From contig OZ240685.1 of the NCBI GenBank assembly GCA_965199135.1, positions 124,001 to 188,000 on the forward strand: DNA of 64,000 nucleotides. The letters are read 5' to 3'. The DNA comes from EB88 sp965199135 (GTDB lineage Bacteria > Acidobacteriota > Terriglobia > Terriglobales > Acidobacteriaceae). Position 1 is the stretch's first letter. The number at the start of each line of letters is the position of its first letter. The notes beneath the pieces were generated by a model. The model did no database searches and was not told the DNA's origin. It worked only from the letters and a program-made list of their open reading frames with translations. Positions 41,121-50,244 of the stretch are shown here, one piece after another. Both the position numbers and the translations under genes were made by a program.

Positions 41121-42860
41121 ATGCCGGCCCCGGATCGAGTTCCTCACACGCGCCAGACGCCCGGGCCTCCGGATGCAAACACCCCCGCCGGGCAGAATCA
41201 GCTGGGCTTTCTTTTTGAAGAGCCCGCGGAGAAGAGGCAGCTGGCTGCACCTCAACCGACGCCGCCGGCTCCCCTCGCGCCGGCAAAGCGCGCCCGCTCC
41301 GCCCCCGACACCCTGCCGGCCTGGGCGCGTGCAGCCATGCCCCTGCCGAAGGCTCCAGAGCCGTCTGAAGGTGACGTTGACGAAACGCCCTCACGCCGCG
41401 TCTGGCGCGTCGCGGATCTGGTCAGCGAAGTGCGGGATCACATCGAGGGCGCCTACCCTGACCTGTGGGTTCGCGGCGAGATCTCGAACCTGCGCGCTGC
41501 CCCGTCGGGGCACATGTACTTCACGCTCAAGGATGGCGAAGCACAGCTGCCGGCCGTGCTCTTCCGCAAGCAGGCACAGACGCTGCGCTTCCGTCCGGAA
41601 GACGGTCTCGAGATTCTGCTGCGTGGGCGCGTCTCGGTTTACGAGCAGCGCGGACAAATGCAGCTCATCGCGGAATATATGGAGCCGGTCGGCGCAGGCT
41701 CGCTGCAGGTTGCATTTGAACAATTGAAGAAACGCCTCGACGCGGAAGGCCTGTTTGCGATCGACCGCAAGCGGACGCTGCCTGCCTACCCGCACTGCGT
41801 CGGCATCGTGACCTCGCCGAGCGGTGCGGTGATCCGCGACTTTCTCAACGTTGCCAACCGCCGCCACGCGGCGCTCGATGTACTTCTCTACCCCGCGACG
41901 GTGCAGGGCGAGGCAGCCGCAGGGGAGATCGCTGCGGGCATCGCCTGGTTCAATCGCGCACGCAACGTGGATGTGATCGTGATCGCACGCGGTGGGGGAT
42001 CGCTCGAAGATCTTGCGCCATTCAACAGTGAGCGCGTGGCGCGCGCAATCGCAGCCTCCACGCTACCGGTGGTTTCGGCGGTCGGGCATGAGACCGACTT
42101 CACCATCGCTGACTTTGTCGCCGACCTGCGGGCACCCACGCCTTCAGCTGCCGCCGAGTTGATTACCGCCGCGCAGCACCGTATCGAGGAACACATCGAC
42201 TCGCTGCAGCAGCGTCTGGAGCGGGCCACGCGTTACATGGTTGCGCTCGCCCACAAGCGGCTCGGAGCGCAATCCATCGCGACCAGTTTCGCGCGGCTGC
42301 GGGACAGCCTCGGGCGCCGGGAGCAGCGCCTCGATGAGCAGAGCTTCCGCCTTGAACGCGCACAGCGAGCAGCACTGGGCAGGGCTTCTGACGCGCTGCG
42401 TTCCCTCACCGCAGCCCTGATGCAGCAGGATGCGTCGTACCGGCTCAGGGTCATGCGCGAGCGTTCTGCCGGGCTCGCACTGCGCCTGGAGCGTGCCGGC
42501 GCCAGCCTTGTTGCCGTGTCACTGGCGCGTCACGCAGCGGTGGCTGACAGGCTTACGCGCTACCAGCCGACGCAGTCGTTACTTCGCGTGCAGCGCCACC
42601 AGGACACACTCCATCAGCGCCTGTGTCGCGCCGTCGCGGCACAGCTTCGGGAGGCGCAACAGCACGAGGTGCGCGTCACGGGAGCCCTCAACTCGCTCTC
42701 TCCGATGGCCGTGCTCGCACGAGGCTACGCCCTGGTATTCACCGACGCAGGCACCCTGGTGACCCGGGCAGAGGCAACAGAACGCGGAGAGCAGGTGCAC
42801 GTGCAGCTTGCGCACGGCGCGGTGCGCGCGACCATCACCGCTCGCGACTCAGACATTTAG
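41121..42860 (+). CDS. xseA: Exodeoxyribonuclease VII large subunit, N-terminally extended
   Basis: A 579-residue nuclease subunit. From about residue 92 the usual OB domain begins (RVWRVADLVSEVRDHIEGAYPDLWVRGEISN, SGHMYFTLKD). The catalytic part has GIVTSPSGAVIRDFLNV, VIVIARGGGSLEDL and PVVSAVGHETDFTIADFVAD; a coiled-coil follows. The first 90 residues are an extra Pro/Ala-rich region containing QLGFLF (27-32), similar to a sliding-clamp-binding motif. The enzyme degrades single-stranded DNA to oligonucleotides. The small subunit xseB is not next to it. glmM follows after 22 bp. Confidence 0.95.
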   Translation: MPAPDRVPHTRQTPGPPDANTPAGQNQLGFLFEEPAEKRQLAAPQPTPPAPLAPAKRARSAPDTLPAWARAAMPLPKAPEPSEGDVDETPSRRVWRVADLVSEVRDHIEGAYPDLWVRGEISNLRAAPSGHMYFTLKDGEAQLPAVLFRKQAQTLRFRPEDGLEILLRGRVSVYEQRGQMQLIAEYMEPVGAGSLQVAFEQLKKRLDAEGLFAIDRKRTLPAYPHCVGIVTSPSGAVIRDFLNVANRRHAALDVLLYPATVQGEAAAGEIAAGIAWFNRARNVDVIVIARGGGSLEDLAPFNSERVARAIAASTLPVVSAVGHETDFTIADFVADLRAPTPSAAAELITAAQHRIEEHIDSLQQRLERATRYMVALAHKRLGAQSIATSFARLRDSLGRREQRLDEQSFRLERAQRAALGRASDALRSLTAALMQQDASYRLRVMRERSAGLALRLERAGASLVAVSLARHAAVADRLTRYQPTQSLLRVQRHQDTLHQRLCRAVAAQLREAQQHEVRVTGALNSLSPMAVLARGYALVFTDAGTLVTRAEATERGEQVHVQLAHGAVRATITARDSDI

Positions 42861-42882
42861 TACAGGAGCAGTGACAGATCGC

Positions 42883-44226
42883 ATGAGACAGCTTTTCGGA
42901 ACCGACGGCATCCGCGCCATTGCGGGCCAAGCTCCCCTGGATGCCGCAACAATCTTTGCAGTTGGCGTTGCACTCGCCCACACGCTTAAAGCGAAACACC
43001 CTGTTGCCCGCGTGCTGCTGGGCATGGACACCCGCGAAAGCGGCCCCTGGATCGCGCGCCTCTTGCACGCCGGCCTTGTGGCTGGCGGGGCCACGCTGAG
43101 CAACGCAGGCGTGATCACCACACCCGCTATCGCGTATCTCACGCGCAAGTTCGGCTTTGCTGCAGGCGTGGTCATCTCGGCCTCGCATAATCCATGGCAG
43201 GATAACGGAATCAAGATTTTCGGCGATGACGGTTACAAGTTGCCGGACGCGCTGGAGCTCTCGATTGAGAAGGAGATCTTCGCGCGACTCGAAGAGAAAG
43301 CGGCCGCGTCCGAGTCGGCTCTGCCACCAGCCGACGCCGTCTATCGGCATGACTACGAAGCCTTCTTGCTCGGCGCAGTCCCCGGGCTCGCACTCGACGG
43401 CATGCACATCGTGCTCGACTGTGCCAACGGCGCCGCCTCGGCGATCGCGCCGGAGCTCTTCGCGAAACTCGGTGGCCGCGTCGATCTGACCCACGCTTCG
43501 CCCAATGGCGAGAACATCAACGCCGGGTGTGGTGCGCTGCACCCGGAGATCGTCGCACGCGAAGCACAGGAGCGTGGCGCAACACTCGGCATTACGCTTG
43601 ACGGCGATGCCGATCGTTCGCTCTTCTCCGACGGGCATGGCCGCGTGATGAATGGTGATGCTGTGCTGCTCGTGGCAGCGCGGGCCCTGCAGGCAACAGG
43701 CAAACTCGCCGGCGATGTTGTGGTCGCAACAACCATGTCCAACATGGGACTGGAGGCAGCACTTGGTCGCAGCGGCATCCGCATGTTGCGCGCGCCGGTC
43801 GGCGACAAGTATGTGCTCGAGATGATGCAAAAGAACGCGGCGTCGCTTGGCGGCGAGCAGTCCGGTCACATCCTCTTCCCGCATCTCGCGACGACTGGCG
43901 ACGGCCTTCTCACCTCCCTCGTACTGCTCGACATTCTTGCGCAGAGCGGTAAACGCATCGAGGAACTGGTCAGCGACCTCGAGACTTTCCCACAGATCAT
44001 CCTGAACGTGAAAGTACGGGAAAAGAAGCCGCTTGACGCTATCGCGAGCGTAGCGCTCGCGATTCGCGATGCAGAAGAGGATCTCGAAGGCAACGGCCGG
44101 GTGGTCATCCGCTACTCCGGTACCGAGGCACTCGCACGGGTGATGATCGAGGCAGAATCCGAAGCGCTGATGCAACGCCACGCCGAGCAGATCGCCAACG
44201 CGATCCGCTCAGAGCTTGGTGCGTAG
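42883..44226 (+). CDS. glmM: Phosphoglucosamine mutase
   Basis: A 447-residue alpha-D-phosphohexomutase converting glucosamine 6-phosphate to the 1-phosphate for UDP-GlcNAc, the precursor of peptidoglycan and lipopolysaccharide. MRQLFGTDGIRAIAG is the usual start, VVISASHNPWQDNGIK carries the phosphorylated Ser, TLDGDADRSLFSD binds magnesium, and GGEQSGHILFP contacts sugar. VIRYSGTEALARVMIE closes the phosphate site. AGGAG is 14 nt upstream of ATG 42883. It converges with polA, 17 bp between stops. Confidence 0.97.
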   Translation: MRQLFGTDGIRAIAGQAPLDAATIFAVGVALAHTLKAKHPVARVLLGMDTRESGPWIARLLHAGLVAGGATLSNAGVITTPAIAYLTRKFGFAAGVVISASHNPWQDNGIKIFGDDGYKLPDALELSIEKEIFARLEEKAAASESALPPADAVYRHDYEAFLLGAVPGLALDGMHIVLDCANGAASAIAPELFAKLGGRVDLTHASPNGENINAGCGALHPEIVAREAQERGATLGITLDGDADRSLFSDGHGRVMNGDAVLLVAARALQATGKLAGDVVVATTMSNMGLEAALGRSGIRMLRAPVGDKYVLEMMQKNAASLGGEQSGHILFPHLATTGDGLLTSLVLLDILAQSGKRIEELVSDLETFPQIILNVKVREKKPLDAIASVALAIRDAEEDLEGNGRVVIRYSGTEALARVMIEAESEALMQRHAEQIANAIRSELGA

Positions 44227-44243
44227 AGCGCGATCTGCGACAG

Positions 44244-47012
44244 TTACAGATCGCGCCAGTTTAGCCCGAGCTCGGCATCAGCCACGATCGGGACGCTGAG
44301 CTCGATCACGTTCTCCATCTCGTGCTTGACCATGGTGCGGATCTCCTCCGCCTCGTGCTCGGGCACATCGAAGAGCAGTTCGTCATGCACCTGCAGCGTC
44401 ATGCGTGTCTTGCGCTTCTCGTCGATGAGCCGCTTGTCGATGCGGATCATTGCAATCTTGATAAGGTCCGCCGCGGTTCCCTGCAGCGGTGTATTCACCG
44501 CGGTGCGCTCGGCAAAACCGCGCAGGTTCGCATTGCGGCTCTGGATATCCGGGATAGGCCGGGATCGTCCGAAGAGCGTACGTACCCGCTGCTCTGCGCG
44601 TGTCTCCTCCAGCACGCGATCGATGTACGTGCGGACGCCGGCATACCGCTCGAAGTAGCGATCGATGTAGCTACGTGCTTCCTTCTGGTCGATGTTGAGA
44701 TTCGCCGCGAGTCCGAACGGCGAGATCCCGTAAACGATGCCGAAGTTTACTGCCTTCGCCCGGTTGCGCGTCTCCTTGCTCATCTCGGACGCTGGCACGC
44801 CGAAGACCTCGCTCGCCGTCAGCGTGTGGATGTCTTCGTTATTGCGATACGCATGCAGGAGCAATGGGTCCTGCGAGAAGTGCGCCATCAGCCGCAGCTC
44901 GATCTGCGAGTAATCCGCGGAAAGCAGCAGGTGTCCCGGCGCTGCAATAAACGCGGCGCGAATCTCGCGGCCGAGCTCGGTTTTGATTGGAATGTTCTGG
45001 AGGTTGGGGTTGGTTGAGGAAAGCCGGCCTGTCGCCGTACCTACCTGGTTGAAGGTCGTATGCACGCGCCCATCTGCATCGGCGAGCAGCGGGAGTGAGT
45101 CGACATAGTTCGACTTCAACTTCGCCAGCTGCCGATACTCGAGCACCATGCGTGGCACCGCGTTGTGCTCTGCGAGCTCCTCGAGAATGTCCTGCGCTGT
45201 CGAGATGACCTTGCCCTTGCCATACTTCAGCGGTTTCGGCAGCTCCATCTTGTTGAACAGCACGTCGCCAAGCTGCTTTGGCGAGTTGATGTTGAAGCGA
45301 TGGCCCGACTCTGCATAAATCTCCTCGCTCACACGCGCCATCTCGCTCGTCAGCTTCTGATCCATGTCACGAAGGACGCCCAAATCAACGCGAACACCGA
45401 CATGCTCCATTCGCAACAACACGGGCACCAGGGGGAGGTCGATCGTTTCATAGATCTTCGTGAGCTCCGCCTTCTCGACGTCGTCACGCAGCAAGGCGCC
45501 CAGTGTGTGGATTGCGTGCGCAGCTTCCGGCAACGTCTCGTCACCGTTTGCCTGCAGTGGCCGTGGGCTGAAGCGCGCCGCAACGTCAGAAAGGCGGTGC
45601 GTCGAGTGCGTCGGGTTGACCAGGTATGAGAACAGCATCAGGTCGTCGTCCGCGCCACGCAGCGTGATGCCGTGCGCTTCAAGCTCGCGCAGCGTTCCTT
45701 TGAGATCGTGCACCTGCTTCGGCACACTCGCGTCTTCGAGCAGCTCTCGAACCTCGTCCACGTCAAGCAGCAGTGCCTGCCCTGCTGCCGCGGCCACACC
45801 GCAGCGCAGTCGCCGCGGAGCTGCCACAGCGGGGGCCGGGTCTGTCACCGTGGCCGTGGCAGAAAAGTCGAACATCATGGTGCGCAGCTCGGGCTCCCGC
45901 TCCTCGGCAGCCTCCGTCTCTTTTTCGCTGACCTGTTCGGAGACCTGCTCCAACTCGCTGGCTTCCACCGCAAACGCGAACCCACTTTCGCGCGCAGCGG
46001 ACCTGAAGGCCGCGATCTGTTCCACCGACGGTTGCAGGAGGTAATTCACCGGAACAGCCTGCGCCTCTGGTGCCAGTTCCTTAAGCAGGGTCGTAAACTC
46101 CAGCTCAGAGAAGAGTGCTCGGCATGCTGCGAGGTCTGGCGTGGTCGTCCGCATGCGATCAAGCTCCAGCGCGACCGGCACCTCCGTGTGGATCGTCACC
46201 AGCTCCTTCGAGAGAAGCACCGCATCGCGATTGTTCTCAAGCGATTCGCGATACGTTTTGCGCTTTACCTCCGCCGCACGATCAAGTGCCGCTTCGACCG
46301 AGCCGAACTGCTGGATCAGGTCCACCGATCCCTTATCGCCGATCCCCGGTGCCCCCGGAATATTGTCGATCGCATCGCCACGCAGCGCCATCACGTCAAC
46401 CACGCGCTCGGGTGGCACACCCAGCGTCTCCTCCACTTTCGCGCGATCGAGGATGAGGTTGTCTTTCATCGGGTTGAGCACCTTTACGTAATCGTTCACC
46501 AGCTGCAGCATGTCCTTGTCGCTCGAAACAATGAACGCCGGAATCTCCTGCTCCGCTGCGCGTGCCGTCAAGGTACCGATCACGTCGTCTGCTTCAAACC
46601 CCTCGTGCTGCAGGATGGGAATATGAAACGCCTCGAGCGCGCGACGAATGTACGGGAGTTGCTGGGCGAGATCTGCCGGCATCGCCTCGCGATTTGCCTT
46701 GTAGCCACCGTAGTCAACGTCATCAAAAACCTGAGTCTTGATGTTCCACTTGCGGATGGTTTTCATGGTGCTCGCACGCTCATCGCGGAATACCGGCGAG
46801 CTCACGTCGAACACTGCCGCGAAATACTCCGGGGAGAAATCCCGCCGCAGCTTGTTGATCATATTTACGAACACGTACGTCGCCGCCGTGGGCACACCGG
46901 TCCGCGTCGACATGGGCCTCTGCCGCTGCATGACGTGGTACGCGCGGAAGATAAACGACATCGTGTCGAGCAGGAAAACTGGCGGTTTGCTGGCGGTTTC
47001 TGAGGGGCTCAC
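44244..47012 (-). CDS. polA: DNA polymerase I
   Basis: Start taken at GTG 47012 (922 residues), 7 nt after a minus-strand TAGACT box; the frame is open 97 codons upstream but into queA. The 5'-3' exonuclease domain opens PPVFLLDTMSFIFRAYH and has FEADDVIGTL and VSSDKDMLQL. The 3'-5' proofreading domain is present but degenerate: where E. coli has NLKYD the protein reads DLKGT, losing the exo II Asp. The polymerase motifs are intact: DYSQIELRLMAHFSQD (A), RNRAKAVNFGIVYGISPFGL (B) and VHDELLFDVPE (C). It does gap filling and primer removal. Confidence 0.97.
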   Translation of the reverse strand: MSPSETASKPPVFLLDTMSFIFRAYHVMQRQRPMSTRTGVPTAATYVFVNMINKLRRDFSPEYFAAVFDVSSPVFRDERASTMKTIRKWNIKTQVFDDVDYGGYKANREAMPADLAQQLPYIRRALEAFHIPILQHEGFEADDVIGTLTARAAEQEIPAFIVSSDKDMLQLVNDYVKVLNPMKDNLILDRAKVEETLGVPPERVVDVMALRGDAIDNIPGAPGIGDKGSVDLIQQFGSVEAALDRAAEVKRKTYRESLENNRDAVLLSKELVTIHTEVPVALELDRMRTTTPDLAACRALFSELEFTTLLKELAPEAQAVPVNYLLQPSVEQIAAFRSAARESGFAFAVEASELEQVSEQVSEKETEAAEEREPELRTMMFDFSATATVTDPAPAVAAPRRLRCGVAAAAGQALLLDVDEVRELLEDASVPKQVHDLKGTLRELEAHGITLRGADDDLMLFSYLVNPTHSTHRLSDVAARFSPRPLQANGDETLPEAAHAIHTLGALLRDDVEKAELTKIYETIDLPLVPVLLRMEHVGVRVDLGVLRDMDQKLTSEMARVSEEIYAESGHRFNINSPKQLGDVLFNKMELPKPLKYGKGKVISTAQDILEELAEHNAVPRMVLEYRQLAKLKSNYVDSLPLLADADGRVHTTFNQVGTATGRLSSTNPNLQNIPIKTELGREIRAAFIAAPGHLLLSADYSQIELRLMAHFSQDPLLLHAYRNNEDIHTLTASEVFGVPASEMSKETRNRAKAVNFGIVYGISPFGLAANLNIDQKEARSYIDRYFERYAGVRTYIDRVLEETRAEQRVRTLFGRSRPIPDIQSRNANLRGFAERTAVNTPLQGTAADLIKIAMIRIDKRLIDEKRKTRMTLQVHDELLFDVPEHEAEEIRTMVKHEMENVIELSVPIVADAELGLNWRDL

Positions 47013-47019
47013 AGCTTCA

Positions 47020-47025
47020 AGTCTA
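47020..47025 (-). promoter_or_regulatory. -10 box (TAGACT) of polA
   Basis: On the minus strand TAGACT ends 7 nt before the GTG at 47012, within the 44-bp gap after queA. It decides the start codon and separates polA from the queA operon. Confidence 0.5.
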
Positions 47026-47056
47026 ATCGCTTCCCGCGGGGCGAAACAGCCGGCTT

Positions 47057-48154
47057 TCAGCTGAGAAACATACAGTCGCCGTATGAGAAAAAGCGGTATC
47101 GCTCGACAACCGCGTGACGGTATGCCGCGAGCACAGGGTCGCGTCCAGCGAAGGCGCACACCAGCATCAACAGCGTGCTCTGCGGCAGGTGAAAGTTCGT
47201 CAGGAGCCCGCGCACCACGCGGAAAGGAGCGCCCGGGGACAGGAAAATACCCGTCGACCCTGAGTGTGCCTCGAGGGGTCGCCCATCGGCGACAGAAGCA
47301 CAATGCTCCAGCGTGCGCACCGTCGTGGTACCCGCCGCAATGACTCGACGCCCTTCTGCGAGCGCCCGGTTGACTGCAGCCGCCGTGCTTCCAGGCAGCG
47401 TATAGCGCTCGCGATGCAGCCGGATCGCCGCAACCTCGTCGACACGCACCGGCTGAAACGTGCCCAGCCCCACATGCAGCGTGACGTAGCCGAGTTCCAC
47501 ACCGCGCTCACGGATGGCATCGAGCACCTCTGGCGTGAAGTGTAGCCCGGCAGTTGGCGCTGCGACTGAGCCACGCTCCTCGGCATACACCGTCTGGTAG
47601 CGCTCGCGATCCGCCGGTGTGCTCAGGCTGCCTGAGCGGCGAATATAGGGCGGCAGCGGCATCTGCCCAAGCGCATCGAGCGCTGCATAGAAGTCTCCAA
47701 CGGGAGCGAAACGCAACACGCGCTCACCAAACTCACCATGCGCGATGACCTCTGCCTCGAGCACCGGCTCGCCCTCGTATGGGAATCGCAGCCGCTCGCC
47801 CACCTGCACCTTGCGCCCCGGTCGCACGAGCGCACCCCACTCGCGCGGCGCTTGCTCTTCTGTGAGCAAGACCTCGATGCGTGCCGGAGGCTGCCCAGGT
47901 TGCCCCGACGCGCCGAGACGACGACCAAAGAGACGCGCCGGCAACACGCGGCTGCTGTTCAACACCAGCAGGTCCCCCTCGCGCAGCAGCCCAGGCAGGT
48001 CAACAAAACGCCGATCTGCAAACGCGCCGGTGGCACGATCGACCGTAAGCATCCGCGCACCGGAGCGCTCTTCCGGCGGAGCCTGCGCGATCAGCTCCTC
48101 CGGAAGATCGAAGTCATAGTCTTTGACCAGAGGAGCAGGATTGGTATCGTTCAT
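47057..48154 (-). CDS. queA: S-adenosylmethionine:tRNA ribosyltransferase-isomerase
   Basis: A 365-residue enzyme of queuosine synthesis that adds the ribosyl part of SAM to preQ1 in tRNA. DYDFDLPEELIAQAPPEERSGARML is the usual N-terminus; LVLNSSRVLPARL, YQTVYAEERGSVAAPTAGLHFT, VTLHVGLGTFQPVR, AGTTTVRTLE and LLTNFHLPQSTLLMLV follow. Its ATG overlaps the stop of the DUF374 gene (ATGA), so the two are coupled. Other queuosine genes are absent from the window. Confidence 0.97.
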   Translation of the reverse strand: MNDTNPAPLVKDYDFDLPEELIAQAPPEERSGARMLTVDRATGAFADRRFVDLPGLLREGDLLVLNSSRVLPARLFGRRLGASGQPGQPPARIEVLLTEEQAPREWGALVRPGRKVQVGERLRFPYEGEPVLEAEVIAHGEFGERVLRFAPVGDFYAALDALGQMPLPPYIRRSGSLSTPADRERYQTVYAEERGSVAAPTAGLHFTPEVLDAIRERGVELGYVTLHVGLGTFQPVRVDEVAAIRLHRERYTLPGSTAAAVNRALAEGRRVIAAGTTTVRTLEHCASVADGRPLEAHSGSTGIFLSPGAPFRVVRGLLTNFHLPQSTLLMLVCAFAGRDPVLAAYRHAVVERYRFFSYGDCMFLS

Positions 48155-48879
48155 CGTCCCGAACTTTCCGCCTGGATTCGGGCACGCTCGAGTGCAGCAT
48201 CGAGCGCTTGGCGCGCCTCTTCAAGCGCTTCCGCTCCCGCGCCCGGAGGCGGAGCAGGCACACTCCGCGCCCAGCTCACGACCACCCGGCTGAATGGTTG
48301 CGGAATGACGAAGTGGTCCCATGAACGCAATCTCCAGGCACGCTCTGCGTGCAGATGGAAGCAACCGACTGGCTCGCCGGTCCGCTGTGCAAGCTTCACC
48401 GGCCCGAGCTTTGCCTGGTGCAGCGGACCCCGTGGTCCATCCGCGGTAAAGATCGCGAGCCCTCCCGAGACGACCTCCTGCCGGAGTGCCAGCAGCCCGG
48501 CGACCGCGCCGCGCGAACTGGAACCACGCGCGCTGCGGAATCCAAGCAGCCCCAGCGTCCGCGCGATCAGCTCGCCATCGAACGAGCGGCTGATCAGGAT
48601 GCATGCGTTGTACTTGCGGAAGTACCAGCCCGCGCTGAAGGTGCACTGGTGCCAGAAACAGTAGATGCCGCGTGCCGGCAGCGGCGCCGGCGCAGCGCCT
48701 TGTTCCGCGATCACGCGAAAGCGCAGCGTAGCGCCGATGGCCGCGATCCACAATGCGATCGCACGCGAGGCGAGCGCAAGCAGGAGGCGATCCGCTATCG
48801 AGAACGCCCGCACATCCGGCTTACGCTCGCGGGCGGCGCCAGCGCTTGCGCGGTTCTCCAGATCGATCGTCGGTTCCAC
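48151..48879 (-). CDS. Lysophospholipid acyltransferase-like protein (DUF374)
   Basis: Start at GTG 48879, 6 nt after a minus-strand TACACT box, giving 242 residues; the frame is open 24 codons more. One hydrophobic segment (IADRLLLALASRAIALWIAA) leads to the DUF374 core: YCFWHQCTFSAGW (the acyltransferase-type His), LISRSFDGELIARTL, RGSSSRGAVAGLLAL and TADGPRGPLHQAKLG. The family is related to glycerolipid and lipid A acyltransferases and is thought to act at the inner membrane on envelope lipid. It overlaps queA by 4 nt. Confidence 0.87.
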   Translation of the reverse strand: MEPTIDLENRASAGAARERKPDVRAFSIADRLLLALASRAIALWIAAIGATLRFRVIAEQGAAPAPLPARGIYCFWHQCTFSAGWYFRKYNACILISRSFDGELIARTLGLLGFRSARGSSSRGAVAGLLALRQEVVSGGLAIFTADGPRGPLHQAKLGPVKLAQRTGEPVGCFHLHAERAWRLRSWDHFVIPQPFSRVVVSWARSVPAPPPGAGAEALEEARQALDAALERARIQAESSGR

Positions 48880-48885
48880 GATTCC

Positions 48886-48891
48886 AGTGTA
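48886..48891 (-). promoter_or_regulatory. -10 box (TACACT) of the DUF374 gene, leaderless mRNA
   Basis: On the minus strand TACACT ends 6 nt before the GTG at 48879. Confidence 0.5.
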
Positions 48892-48917
48892 AGTCGCCGA
48901 GCGCAGGAGCAGCCCTC

Positions 48918-48946
48918 GCAAATCCTTCGCTGCGCACAGGGTGAGC
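48918..48946. repeat. Dispersed intergenic repeat (AATCCTTCGCTGCGC)
   Basis: GCAAATCCTTCGCTGCGC here recurs exactly at 58211, and in inverted, less exact form at 34447-34473. It lies in the gap between the DUF374 and ABC permease genes. Confidence 0.65.
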
Positions 48947-48951
48947 CTCAA

Positions 48952-50244
48952 TCAGCTGCTGCGCACCCAGTGCAGCAGCTCCGGCAGGGTGGCGCGCTTG
49001 CCGTACATCAGAATGCCGATGCGGTAGATGCGCGCAGCCACCCAGGTGATCAGCAGAATCGAAACCAGGAGCAGCCCGATCGACACCAGGATCTGCCACA
49101 AGGGCGGTTGCTGCGCGCAGATCCGCAGGTACATCACGATCGGTGCAAACGGCGGGATCATCGACATGGTCACCGCCATCACGGAACCGGGGTCCGCGAG
49201 CACAGAGTTCATCAGAAGCACCGAAACCATCAGCGGCGCGACGATGATGAAGGAGAACTGCTGCAGCTCCTGCTCCGCGCCTACAAACGCGCCAATGGCC
49301 GCGCTGATGCTGCTGTAAAAGAGGTAGCCAAGCACGAAGTAGATCACAAAGTAGACGATCTGCTCGGGTCGCAACCCAAGCGAGCCAAGCCCATGGAGCC
49401 CGTAGGTCGTCGCAAGGCTCGTCCCCGTGATCAGCGCCAGCAGCACAAACCAGATTGTGACCTGCGTCAGCCCAACAGCACCCACGCCGACCAGTTTTCC
49501 CAGCATCAGCGAGTCTGCCCGCGCGGCGGACAATAGCACCTCGTAGATACGCGAACTCTTCTCCTGCACCACGGAACGCGCTACGTTCATGCCGTACAAC
49601 AACACCACGATGTACATCAGCATGACGAGCACGTAGGCGCCGCTGAAGCTGCGCTTGCTGTCCGAGGTCACCGCACTGCCATGGTTCAGCTGCTTGGTTT
49701 CGACCTCGACCTTCTGGAGCAGGCGCGTAGCCTCTGCCTCCGGGATGCCGCGGCGGAGCATTGCTTCGTGGGTTGTGGCGCGGCCGAGTGCGCTTGCGAG
49801 CAGGGAGCTTGTGCTGATGTCAGCCGAGGATCCGGAAACAAAGGTGGCTTCCGGCACCGCGCTGCCGGTGCCGGAATGGAGCAGCAGATACCCATTCAGC
49901 TCCTTGCTCTCGATCCGCCGGTTCAGTGCCACCTCCACGCCGGCGCCAGCGGGGCTCACCACCTCGGTCTGCTTCACGCCATGCTCGTCGTCGGCCAGCT
50001 CGTGACTCACGGCTGTGGCCAGTGCCCGATCATCCGAAACAATGGCGATCCGCTGGTTCTCGCTTGCATGCATCGCAAGCAGCACGGAACCGCCCAGCAC
50101 GCCGCCGAGAAACAGCGGCGTCAGCAGGGTAACCAGCAGAAAGGAACGGGTGCGCACCCGCTCCATATACTCGCGCACGGCTACCAGCCATGCCTGCTGC
50201 ACCATCAGCGACGCTTCACTCGCGTCATGCGTTCCGCTAGGCAT
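48952..50244 (-). CDS. ABC-2 type transporter permease (NatB-like)
   Basis: A 430-residue membrane protein: one N-terminal segment (SFLLVTLLTPLFLGGVLGGSVLLAM), a large periplasmic domain (about 60-200), then five or so helices (YVLVMLMYIVVLLYGM, VTIWFVLLALITG, IVYFVIYFVLGYLFY, FIIVAPLMVSVLLM, ILVSIGLLLVSILLITWV). VQEKSSRIYEVLLSAARADSLMLGKL is typical of the ABC-2 exporter family with NatB and YhaP. It overlaps the ATPase gene by 8 nt. Substrate unknown; sodium or an antibiotic-like compound are family precedents. Confidence 0.9.
   Translation of the reverse strand: MPSGTHDASEASLMVQQAWLVAVREYMERVRTRSFLLVTLLTPLFLGGVLGGSVLLAMHASENQRIAIVSDDRALATAVSHELADDEHGVKQTEVVSPAGAGVEVALNRRIESKELNGYLLLHSGTGSAVPEATFVSGSSADISTSSLLASALGRATTHEAMLRRGIPEAEATRLLQKVEVETKQLNHGSAVTSDSKRSFSGAYVLVMLMYIVVLLYGMNVARSVVQEKSSRIYEVLLSAARADSLMLGKLVGVGAVGLTQVTIWFVLLALITGTSLATTYGLHGLGSLGLRPEQIVYFVIYFVLGYLFYSSISAAIGAFVGAEQELQQFSFIIVAPLMVSVLLMNSVLADPGSVMAVTMSMIPPFAPIVMYLRICAQQPPLWQILVSIGLLLVSILLITWVAARIYRIGILMYGKRATLPELLHWVRSS

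Noticed and set aside
42835..44181. 448-codon frame antisense to glmM
   Set aside because: Shadow frame in high-GC DNA; no domain.
45672..47003. 443-codon frame antisense to polA
   Set aside because: Shadow frame; polA motifs are intact on the other strand.
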